DNA of 64,000 bases from Paenibacillus sp. JJ-223 (GTDB lineage Bacteria; Bacillota; Bacilli; Paenibacillales; Paenibacillaceae): the NCBI RefSeq assembly GCF_927798175.1, contig NZ_CAKMMP010000002.1, positions 124,001-188,000 on the forward strand, read 5' to 3'. Under the pieces are notes generated by a model that made no database searches, was not told the DNA's origin, and saw only the letters and a program-made list of their open reading frames with translations. The translations under genes and the position numbers were made by a program. Shown here piece after piece: positions 35,336 to 42,767 of the stretch (its first letter is position 1; each line of letters begins with the position of its first letter).

Positions 35336-36507
35336 GGACGGCCCACCTGCTCTCCCGCAGACGCCTCTTGCTTGTCCGAAACGTCATGTTCTCCCTTTCC
35401 GGGGGCGCGGTTATCCCGTTCTTCGTCCTTCTCGTGATGGGACAGAGGAATCTCCCCATCATGATCGTGATGAAAATCGCGTGATGATGCAAAATGATCA
35501 TGCTCGTGATGATGATGGTGATCGTGATCATGGTGATGGTCATGGTCATGATGGTGGTCATGGTCATGATGGTGGTCATGGTCATGATGGTGATCGTGAT
35601 CATGGTGGTGATCGTGATCATGGTGGTGGTCATGGTCATGATCGTGATGATGGTGGTGGTGTTTCATCGCTTCGATCCGATACTGGAACTCGTTCCAAGC
35701 TGCATCGACTCTGCCTTCCAATGCATCAAATGCACGCTGATTCACCAGTTCCACCAGCTTGGGATGGAAACCGAAATAACCGCCCAGTTCAACCTGAATC
35801 TCCGGATGCTCGGCTGCGAATGCCGCCGTCATCTCGTCGATCCGTTTAATCAGCACACCCGTAAACAGGAAATACGGAAGAACGATAATCCGTTTGGCCC
35901 CAAGCGCCAGACAGCGCTGCAGCCCTTCCGGGAACAAAGGCTCGGTGACGCCGATAAAACAGCTTTCCGCCCATTTATAAGGAAGCTTCTCCCACAACAT
36001 CCGCGTCATTTTGAAAAAGTCGCTGTTGGCATCCGGATCACTGCTTCCCCGGCCAAGAACCAGCACCGCCGTTTCCTCATCCCGGGCTGGAGCAGGCGGG
36101 GCAGCCACTGCGACTGCTCCGCGAGAGGCTCCTGCCGATACGGGCTTCGCCTCATGCAAGCGAGTCTGCAAAATCTCAATCACTTTGTCGTGTACGCCAA
36201 TCGGGCGGCCATACACGAATTCAACCTGCGGATAACGTGCTTTTGCACGATCGATCGCATTCGGGATGTCTACTTTGGCATGTCCGGCCGCAAACAGAAT
36301 AATCGGCACCAGCACAACACGTGTCGCTCCTCTGTTCACGCAGGCTGTAACACCCTCAGCGATGCTTGGACGCGTCAATTCCAAAAAGCAAGTTTCCACG
36401 ATCGTAGCTTCCGGAGCCTGCTCTGCTACGGTACGCGCAAACTCCTTCAGTTCGTTGTTCCCCTCAGGGTCACGACTTCCGTGACCTACCAGCAATATGG
36501 CGTTCAT
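35332..36507 (-). CDS. cbiX: Sirohydrochlorin cobaltochelatase CbiX with His/Asp-rich metal-binding tail
   Basis: 391 residues. Inserts cobalt into sirohydrochlorin, the entry step of anaerobic cobalamin synthesis. Two chelatase half-domains are visible: ILLVGHGSRDPEGN (start) and AVLVLGRGSSDPDANSDF (about 145), each with following GATRVVLVPIILFAAGHAKVD- or GAKRIIVLPYFLFTGVL-type segments; His in AGHAK is a metal ligand. Residues about 281-337 are almost only His and Asp, with about six HHHDHD units, presumably a cobalt store or chaperone segment. A polar tail follows. The Bacillus megaterium CbiX also has a His-rich region. The start ATG at 36507 matches the family; longer in-frame extensions begin before the GGGGAGG site. 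Confidence 0.94.
   Translation of the reverse strand: MNAILLVGHGSRDPEGNNELKEFARTVAEQAPEATIVETCFLELTRPSIAEGVTACVNRGATRVVLVPIILFAAGHAKVDIPNAIDRAKARYPQVEFVYGRPIGVHDKVIEILQTRLHEAKPVSAGASRGAVAVAAPPAPARDEETAVLVLGRGSSDPDANSDFFKMTRMLWEKLPYKWAESCFIGVTEPLFPEGLQRCLALGAKRIIVLPYFLFTGVLIKRIDEMTAAFAAEHPEIQVELGGYFGFHPKLVELVNQRAFDALEGRVDAAWNEFQYRIEAMKHHHHHHDHDHDHHHDHDHHHDHDHHHDHDHHHDHDHHHDHDHHHDHDHHHHHEHDHFASSRDFHHDHDGEIPLSHHEKDEERDNRAPGKGEHDVSDKQEASAGEQVGRP
35497..35662 (-). repeat. Tandem 18-bp repeat inside cbiX encoding HHHDHD units
   Basis: Imperfect GTG/ATG/GTC-based tandem repeat on the plus strand, coding on the minus strand for about six HHHDHD units flanked by poly-His. Repeats like this can change length by slippage, so the number of metal ligands may differ between strains. 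Confidence 0.85.
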
Positions 36508-36613
36508 GTGCGATTGCTTCCTCCCCATTCCCGGCCCCTCAGGACCGGGCTTCCTGATTGATATGTCCATGCATTGCTTATTGGTTCAAAGGTAAATCCG
36601 GGCTCCCGATCAT

Positions 36614-38428
36614 CTAATCCCCACAAACCGGGTTTACTTCAACCGTGACCGGTGCATCCACATGGCGGAAGCCCTGAATCACGCCAACCCGTTTGAAAAA
36701 TTTATGAAAACGCTCATTCGGATGTCCTTTTTCTTTGTACTCCGCAACGATCCGTTCCACGATGCCGCCAATTTCGTCGCCCGGAATGCCTTCCGCGACC
36801 GGTTGCGCGGGATGGGCGTTGCGCCCGAACTTTTTGCCGCCGAGGAACAGGTCGTAACCGCCTTTGCGGTACACGATGCCGATATCCTCCAACACCGCGC
36901 CGTAACATGCCATGCCGCAGCCGTTCAGGGCCACGCTCGTTTCCTTCGGCGCACTCACGCCGCCGATGACGGCCTGCAGGTGTTCTGCCATCGGTACGGC
37001 ATCATCCTTCTCCATGTTGCAGAAGTCGCAGGCTTTCACCTTGATGACGTCCCCGATCGGCACCACGATGAACTTCGCGGCGCGCAGCTCGGCAACGAGC
37101 CGGTCCGGCTCGAAGGTTGGCACGCGCAATATGATCTGGTGCTCCGGCGTATACTCCAGCTCGCCGTCGTCACCCGCGCATTGCGCAAGCAGCGCCATCT
37201 GTGCGGCGCTGAACTTTTTGTTGCCGACGCCGGGCGATACGCCCACCTCGAAGAGCGGCGGCTTGCTGCCTGGCGCGGGCGCCGTGCGCTCCAGGGCCTG
37301 CGGCGCAGCGGCTCCAGGCCCGGCGTCCAGCCAGCGGCTGGCTGCTTCGCCCGCGAGGGCCCCGCCTGCCGCGAGCCGACCGAGCGCCTCCGCGGCCAGC
37401 TCGGCTGCGCCGATGGGCGCGGCTGCGGCGGCTGCGTGCGGCGCGGCAACCGCCGGCGCAGGCCGCTCGGCGACGAGCACGGCAGTGGCGCCGCCGGCAT
37501 CGCTGCCCTCCGGACTCGTCGCCGTTCCCGAAGGCGCAGCGCCGGCCGCGCTTTGGCCCGCTGCCGTACCGCTTGCGGCTGCACGGGCCTCCATCGCGCC
37601 GAGCGACCATGGCTCGGCTTCCGTGCGCAGCCGCTCATGCGGCCGGAGCGGCTGTTCCGTCGCGTTCAGCGTGTATTTCCGCTGATAGCCGCGTGGGGTC
37701 ACCATGAGGCCTTCGTACATCATGGTGGACGAATTGCCGATGATCACGGTCGTCAGCATGCCGATGTCATGGTTCAGCATGTCCTCCAGCGTGGTGATGA
37801 CCACATGCTGGCGGTCGCGGTACGCGCTTTTGACCAGCCCGACAGGGGTCTTGGGATCACGGTAACGCAGCAGAATCTCCTGCGTTTCTACGATCTGGCG
37901 GGTCCGCCTGCCGCTCCGCGGATTGTACAATGCAATGACGAAATCAGCGGAAGCCGCGGCCTCAACCCGGCGCTTAATGGTGTCCCACGGGGTCAGATGG
38001 TCGCTCAAACTGATCGTGCAAGCATCGTGCATGACAGGCGCTCCCAGCAAGGAAGCGCAGGACTGGATCGCCGAAACGCCCGGAACCACCTCCACTTCCA
38101 CGCCGCTGTCCGGCTTCCATCCGCGCTCCATCAACACTTCGTATACGAGGCCGGCCATACCGTATACGCCCGCGTCGCCGCTGGAAATCACGGCCACGAT
38201 TTTTCCCGCTTCCGCCTGTCTTACCGCTTCCTGCGCACGGCTGACTTCCTCGGTCATGCCCGTACGTACGATTTCCTGTCCGGTCAGCAGCGGCCGAATC
38301 AGGTCGACGTACGTGTTGTAGCCGATAATGACCTCGCTCTCTCTCAGTGCCTCAAGCGCCCGGTGGGTAATATGCTCCATGGCCCCTGGACCGAATCCGA
38401 TAACAAGCAGCTTGCCTAGTCCTTGCAT
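36614..38428 (-). CDS. cbiH: CbiH60-like ring-contraction enzyme: CbiH C17-methyltransferase fused to an Fe-S reductase-like domain
   Basis: 604 residues. Residues 1-255 are cobalt-factor III C17-methyltransferase (LLVIGFGPGAMEHITHRAL, VVPGVSAIQSCASLLGAP, ALYNPRSGRRT). A 130-residue linker (about 256-388) is very rich in Ala, Gly and Pro. Residues 390-604 resemble sulfite/nitrite reductase halves and carry CDFC (about 465) and CGMAC (about 502) cysteines for a 4Fe-4S cluster. This is the organisation of Bacillus megaterium CbiH60, which catalyses ring contraction in the anaerobic pathway. It is the first gene after the cobalamin riboswitch. No clear ribosome-binding site problem is seen; GGAGGAG lies shortly before the ATG. 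Confidence 0.93.
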   Translation of the reverse strand: MQGLGKLLVIGFGPGAMEHITHRALEALRESEVIIGYNTYVDLIRPLLTGQEIVRTGMTEEVSRAQEAVRQAEAGKIVAVISSGDAGVYGMAGLVYEVLMERGWKPDSGVEVEVVPGVSAIQSCASLLGAPVMHDACTISLSDHLTPWDTIKRRVEAAASADFVIALYNPRSGRRTRQIVETQEILLRYRDPKTPVGLVKSAYRDRQHVVITTLEDMLNHDIGMLTTVIIGNSSTMMYEGLMVTPRGYQRKYTLNATEQPLRPHERLRTEAEPWSLGAMEARAAASGTAAGQSAAGAAPSGTATSPEGSDAGGATAVLVAERPAPAVAAPHAAAAAAPIGAAELAAEALGRLAAGGALAGEAASRWLDAGPGAAAPQALERTAPAPGSKPPLFEVGVSPGVGNKKFSAAQMALLAQCAGDDGELEYTPEHQIILRVPTFEPDRLVAELRAAKFIVVPIGDVIKVKACDFCNMEKDDAVPMAEHLQAVIGGVSAPKETSVALNGCGMACYGAVLEDIGIVYRKGGYDLFLGGKKFGRNAHPAQPVAEGIPGDEIGGIVERIVAEYKEKGHPNERFHKFFKRVGVIQGFRHVDAPVTVEVNPVCGD

Positions 38429-38717
38429 CTGTTTCTCCTCCTCCGATAACCTGTCCGACTTAAACAGTGAAGAAGGACGGCTAAGCCGGCCTTCTTCGCG
38501 CCTTATCGCATATTCAAAACTCTGAGAACGCCAATAAATCCCGTCCGCAATGCGGACGGGATACGAATGTACGTATGCTCAAGAACACAGCATCATTCCG
38601 TGGAAGAATGATCCTGCTGATGCATGGCCCGGAAGGGTCTGCCGGACGGACCTATGGTCCGCCCTTTTCCTGATCGTTCGTACACCGCTCCTTTCCGCGA
38701 AGGGTCCGGTGACACAT
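38429..38717 (-). other. Leader segment between the cobalamin riboswitch and cbiH (expression platform region)
   Basis: Contains several hairpins: GGGCGGACC/GGTCCGTCC-type near 38645-38665, CATTC/GAATG near 38590-38605, CCCGTCCGCA/TGCGGACGGG (38540-38560) followed on the minus strand by ATTTATT, and GAAGAAGG/CCTTCTTC (38469-38497). One of these, most likely 38540-38560, may be the regulated terminator, but its U-tract is poor, so the mode of control is unclear. No gene is present. Confidence 0.5.
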
Positions 38718-38719
38718 TC

Positions 38720-38913
38720 AAGGTAGGTCTCCTGGCTCTGGTTCATCAGCTTCCTTTTCCGTCTTCCCCGGTGATCCGAGTGACTTATCAGCAGCAGCTC
38801 CAACGTCTGCGCAACCGATACTATTGAAAGGAGCCTCCCCATTACAGTGGCGGGACCGCTCGGGATTTGCACCCGATTCCCTGTTACCTCTTGCCTGAAA
38901 GCAAGAGCACCTT
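38720..38913 (-). promoter_or_regulatory. Adenosylcobalamin riboswitch controlling the cbi operon
   Basis: On the minus strand: AAGGTG start (38913), GGGAATCGGGTGCAAATCCC, the invariant GCCACTGTAATGGGGAGG B12-box region, then CACTCGG, GGAAGACGG and the closing GCCAGGAGACCTACCTT (ends 38720). This matches the class I cobalamin riboswitch in order and sequence. It should reduce expression of the downstream cbi genes when adenosylcobalamin is abundant. Confidence 0.96.
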
Positions 38914-39036
38914 GTCTGTTTTCATGTGATGATATTGTCTTCATCATACCATCCGTCAGGAAATGATGTCCATGCCCATGAAGGCCTGCATTCATTTAAT
39001 TTTCCCGCCCGGACGCAATCCTTTGCCTGCGAAACT

Positions 39037-39070
39037 AAAAAGGCCCTGATCCATGTATGGATCAAGGCCT
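39037..39070 (-). terminator. Rho-independent terminator of hemD
   Basis: On the minus strand, AGGCC-TTGATCC pairs with GGATCA-GGGCCT around ATACAT and is followed by TTTTAG. It ends the hemD transcript before the riboswitch unit, so hemD is not under riboswitch control. Confidence 0.85.
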
Positions 39071-39173
39071 CTTCTTATTAGCTTTTCCGTTCCTCTTCGG
39101 TTGACCAAAACCCGCACATCAGCATAGCGAAGGACTGCTCTCAGCCTTTTCGCCTTTTTATACCGTGCATCCT

Positions 39174-39998
39174 TTAAGCCTGATCTACCTTCAAAGCGGC
39201 GTAATAACGGCCCAGCTCCACGATGAGCGCCCCCATCTTTTCTTCCTCGGGGACAACGCGAACCTCGATGCCTTCCTCGCGCATGGCATTTGCCGTTACT
39301 TTGCCCACCGAAGCGGCCACCACGCCCTGCCTGAACGCCTCCTGCATCTGTTCCAGCTTGCCTTGCGAAGCTGCGTATTCCGTCAAAAAACGCACCTGCG
39401 GGCCGCTTGTAAAAGCAACGGCGTCAACCTCGTTCGCGATGATTTCGTTCAACAGCTGCGCCAGCTCCGCTTCTTCCGGCGGCACATGCCGATAAGGCAG
39501 CACCTGCCGCACCTGGGCTCCTTGCTGCTCCAGCCAACTCACCAGTTTCGGTGCCGTTTCGCCATGGAGCTGCAGCATCACTTTTTTCCCGGCAAGATCA
39601 TGTGCAGCAAACTCGCGGATCAAGCCCTCCGTGCTGCCATCATCGTCCCGAACGATGGGTGAAAGCCTGCGCTTGCGCAGTGCATTCACCGTTTTGTATC
39701 CTCTCGCCGCAATCGACGAAGCCGCAAGTACATCAAGCAGCGCTCCGGCAAGTTCCATATCCTCTGCCATATCAAAAATGGCATCGAGCCCCATGCCCGT
39801 CGTCAGCACCGCCCAGTCCGGCGGATTGGAAATCCAGGAGACCAGTCCGTCCCGAATGCTCCGGTCATCCAGAAACACCGTTCCCTGTGCAGGCCGTACC
39901 AGCGGAATTCCGCCCATTTTTTCAACCAGCAGGGACATCTCCCTCGACTTGCGCGGTCCCGTCAGAGCCACGCGTATGCCTGCCAAATGTTGCGCCAT
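39174..39998 (-). CDS. hemD: Uroporphyrinogen-III synthase HemD
   Basis: 274 residues. Closes and rearranges hydroxymethylbilane to uroporphyrinogen III, the common precursor of heme, siroheme and cobalamin. The two-domain pattern is visible: AGIRVALTGPRKSREMSLLVEKMGGIPLVRP at the N-terminus, VLPYRHVPPEEAELAQLL in the linker and AVAFTSGPQVRFL and VAASVGKVTANAMREEGIEVRVVP towards the end. GGGGGGAACGAT precedes the ATG at 39998. It lies 260 bases upstream of the cobalamin riboswitch and has its own terminator. A second hemD within a heme operon may exist elsewhere; this copy may serve cobalamin. Confidence 0.9.
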   Translation of the reverse strand: MAQHLAGIRVALTGPRKSREMSLLVEKMGGIPLVRPAQGTVFLDDRSIRDGLVSWISNPPDWAVLTTGMGLDAIFDMAEDMELAGALLDVLAASSIAARGYKTVNALRKRRLSPIVRDDDGSTEGLIREFAAHDLAGKKVMLQLHGETAPKLVSWLEQQGAQVRQVLPYRHVPPEEAELAQLLNEIIANEVDAVAFTSGPQVRFLTEYAASQGKLEQMQEAFRQGVVAASVGKVTANAMREEGIEVRVVPEEEKMGALIVELGRYYAALKVDQA

Positions 39999-40146
39999 AT
40001 CGTTCCCCCCAGTTGGATTCTGCCGAAAGTTCATCAGTCTGACTTCAGTATACAGGCAGAGCCCATGCAGGGGAACCTTGAATACCCTTTATTTTCGGGG
40101 TTTTCCTATAACGATTTTTTATAAAATCCATAAACCATGCACCTTC

Positions 40147-41301
40147 TTAAGAAGGTTGAAGTTTTCCGCCCTGCGGGCCGCTTCGCTTTCTTTCATCCTC
40201 CTGCCCGGATTTCTCCGCATGCTGCTCATGCTTGCCTGCCCGTTTCTTTTTGGGTCGAAGAAACAGAAACAACAGGATCGGAATCAAGACCTCAAACACT
40301 ATGGCGATCCATGTCCATTCCCGCGTAAACCGGTAAAGCTGGACGGCGTTCCGGAAAAACCAAAACGCGCAAACAAACCCGAGCAGCGCAATCGGTCCGG
40401 TCAGCACTTTGCCGGATACCTTCGGAATCATCCGTTTGAGCCCCCAACATACAAAATACAGATCAAACGCGATTTTGGTAACCATGGCAGGCAGGGTCGC
40501 CGCGGCCAATGGCAAGTCAAACCGGTCCAGAAACTCGCTGATCTGCAATTGCCGTGCCAATTCGTAAGAAGGATACACCAACCGTGAGGCAATTTCCACG
40601 CCGATGGACGCAATCGTTTCAATAAGGATCAACATCATCAGCAAAACGGCCCATAACATTCCCCGAAAAGCAGGCTTGAATTTAAAGTCACTGCCTTTCA
40701 TGACAAAGGGGAGCGCAACCATCTCGCCAAAAAAGGAAAAGATGTACCAAGTGCCTCTCCCCACGCCTGCCGCATCAACATCCAAATACGGCAGCAGATT
40801 GTTCAGGTCTACTTGCGGGGCAACCATAAACGGCACGATGACCGAATTGACCAGAAACAGCGTGACATACAGCTCTGACATTCCGATCAGTGATCCCAAA
40901 CCGCCCCTCACGATAAAAACGGCCATCACGAGGATCGTTAGTGCAATAATCGAGATCGGGGTCGTTTCCAACAACGTTATGCTGACATAATCGCCGATCA
41001 AACGCAAATCCCTTGCGAAGACAAAAAGAAAAAACAGGATGTACAGCATACCCGTAACCCTTCCCCAAAAAGGATGCCGTTCCACCAGGGATTGAAACAA
41101 GTCCTTATCGGGAAAGCGGCGCATCATCCGGCTGATCAGCCAGAAGGATATCCCCATCACGACAAATGCGGGGATATAGGACAAGTAGGCATGTTGTTTG
41201 GCATAATAGATGGCTTGTGCATGAGGCTGAATTAACGTGCCGGTCATACTCATCAACATGACAAGCAGAAACAGCTGCCTCGGTTTCACTTCCTGGTTCA
41301 T
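40147..41301 (-). CDS. Spore germination receptor B subunit (GerAB/GerKB family)
   Basis: 384 residues with ten predicted membrane helices and the amino-acid/polyamine/cation permease-like fold of GerAB proteins; the start QLFLLVMLMSMTGTLIQPHAQAIYYAKQHAYLSYIP is typical. B subunits are the site where many germinants bind, in the inner spore membrane. The C-terminal tail after the last helix is very basic and polar (about 350-384). GGGAGGGAG lies before the ATG. It is the last gene of the A-C-D-B cluster. Family membership is clear; the germinant is unknown. Confidence 0.93.
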   Translation of the reverse strand: MNQEVKPRQLFLLVMLMSMTGTLIQPHAQAIYYAKQHAYLSYIPAFVVMGISFWLISRMMRRFPDKDLFQSLVERHPFWGRVTGMLYILFFLFVFARDLRLIGDYVSITLLETTPISIIALTILVMAVFIVRGGLGSLIGMSELYVTLFLVNSVIVPFMVAPQVDLNNLLPYLDVDAAGVGRGTWYIFSFFGEMVALPFVMKGSDFKFKPAFRGMLWAVLLMMLILIETIASIGVEIASRLVYPSYELARQLQISEFLDRFDLPLAAATLPAMVTKIAFDLYFVCWGLKRMIPKVSGKVLTGPIALLGFVCAFWFFRNAVQLYRFTREWTWIAIVFEVLIPILLFLFLRPKKKRAGKHEQHAEKSGQEDERKRSGPQGGKLQPS

Positions 41302-41349
41302 GGTACTCCCTCCCGTCTTCCATATGGATGCCCGTGTCGTATCCGCTTT

Positions 41350-41571
41350 TTAAGGCAAAGGAAGCCAGTGCTGAATAAGGTGGGCGATCCATACAGATAC
41401 AAAAAACGTTTTTTTGAGCTGGATGACGTATAACCATATGCCTGTCGTAACAGCGATCAAACCATAGGAAAGCCAGCGGTTTACCGCCGCCGCTTGCCGC
41501 AGATGTTTGAAATCCATAAAAAGAACGGCGACGACCATGGCCAAATAGGTAAACAACAGCGGCTTAATCAT
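41350..41571 (-). CDS. Small two-helix D-type protein of the germination receptor operon
   Basis: 73 residues with two membrane helices (about 4-20 and 31-50) and GAGGAGG before the ATG. It begins inside the last codons of the GerAC-type gene (8-base overlap) and precedes the B-subunit gene by 48 bases. Small two-helix 'D' proteins of this size are known in some gerA-type operons, where they modulate receptor activity. Similarity here rests on size, topology and position, not on sequence. Confidence 0.7.
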   Translation of the reverse strand: MIKPLLFTYLAMVVAVLFMDFKHLRQAAAVNRWLSYGLIAVTTGIWLYVIQLKKTFFVSVWIAHLIQHWLPLP

Positions 41572-42763
41572 GGATGATATCCTCCTCGACTACGCCAATC
41601 GGCTTGTTGACGATACCGACATTTTCAATGATAATGTGCGGCTCGACCTCAACCGTAATGTCCGGGTAGATATCTCTCCATCGGTCTTTGAGCTTGTCCC
41701 ATTCTTTCGGATATTTACGATAGATCGCACGGCCCACCCCCAAAATATCGGCCCGATATTTTTTTTGAAGCAGCTGCACGCCTTCTTCAATATCCGCTTT
41801 CACTTTTTGATGGATCGCTTTATTTAAACTCATGATCTCGTTTTCCCTAAGATCACCGTAATTGGACTCGTTGTCCACGATGACGCCCTTTGCATACATT
41901 TGAATCTTAACGCTGACCTTTCCGTTGACCACATGGGGCCGCAAGGAAGAATTATTCTCGTTTAACTTGATGAAAATATCCCCCTTCCCGCGTGGCGCCT
42001 TAACCATGATCTCGGGTTCGTTGGCCTCGCCCATGGCCAAAATAAGCGCGTCTGCCGGAGCTTTGTCTATCATGCCTACCAGTTTATCCTTAATAAATAT
42101 GGCAATTCCGTCCAGCTTGATGTTTGTTTTTACATTCTTCCAATTTTCAGGGACATTCTCAGTCACGGAAGCGACTGGCAGAAACGGATCGATCCCCTCG
42201 GCCAAAATGGAGTCGATAAACGTTTTGAGCGAACGCGGGTGCCGCATGTTCAGCAGACACAGCTCCCGTACCATTTCGGAAGGGAACTTTTCGATAGGGG
42301 CATCGGCATCCAGCACTTTATAAGCCGGCCCCCTCGTTACGATCGGCAAGGCCGAGAAACGGTTTAATGGATAACGGGTCAGCAAATCAAGCATGGGGGC
42401 AACCCCTTCCTTGGCAAGCTCCTCGCCGATCAGCAATGTACGGCGATGCGCATAGTACAGCCGTCTGGAAAGTGACTTCTGGCCTTCAAGCGACGTTCCG
42501 CGCAGCGTTTTGGCCGTATTGGACAGCATGAACCAGGACTTGTCACCGCTGGTGCCGCCTCCTCCCCCTTCGCTTCCCGTGGAACCGGCCTGGCCCGGAA
42601 GCGCAATCTGCAGGCTTGACCGATAGTTGTTATCCTCCCTGTCAATGGCTATGCCGATGACAAAAGCGATGTCGTTGATTTCCTCGCGATCCCAGCATCC
42701 CGAGAGGACAACGGTGAGCAGGAGCAACATTGCCATGGCACGCCGCTTATGCAAATTCAGCAT
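41564..42763 (-). CDS. Spore germination receptor C subunit, lipoprotein (GerAC/GerKC family)
   Basis: 399 residues. The N-terminus has a lipoprotein signal with lipobox VLSGC (Cys near residue 23) followed by WDREEINDIAFVIGIAIDRED, the hallmark of GerAC proteins. The rest has the three-domain GerC fold, ending DRWRDIYPDITVEVEPHIII. The protein should be lipid-anchored on the outer face of the inner spore membrane. It starts 4 bases after the A-subunit stop. A Gly/Ser-rich loop lies at about 58-70. Confidence 0.94.
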   Translation of the reverse strand: MLNLHKRRAMAMLLLLTVVLSGCWDREEINDIAFVIGIAIDREDNNYRSSLQIALPGQAGSTGSEGGGGGTSGDKSWFMLSNTAKTLRGTSLEGQKSLSRRLYYAHRRTLLIGEELAKEGVAPMLDLLTRYPLNRFSALPIVTRGPAYKVLDADAPIEKFPSEMVRELCLLNMRHPRSLKTFIDSILAEGIDPFLPVASVTENVPENWKNVKTNIKLDGIAIFIKDKLVGMIDKAPADALILAMGEANEPEIMVKAPRGKGDIFIKLNENNSSLRPHVVNGKVSVKIQMYAKGVIVDNESNYGDLRENEIMSLNKAIHQKVKADIEEGVQLLQKKYRADILGVGRAIYRKYPKEWDKLKDRWRDIYPDITVEVEPHIIIENVGIVNKPIGVVEEDIIHD

Positions 42764-42767
42764 GATC

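Noticed and set aside
35497..35662. CRISPR or regulatory tandem repeat in cbiX
   Set aside because: The repeats are in frame and encode the His/Asp metal-binding tract.
36662..38419. A 585-codon open frame opposite cbiH
   Set aside because: It is a shadow of the GC-rich cbiH coding sequence, has no ribosome-binding site or family motif, and lies antisense to a well-supported enzyme.
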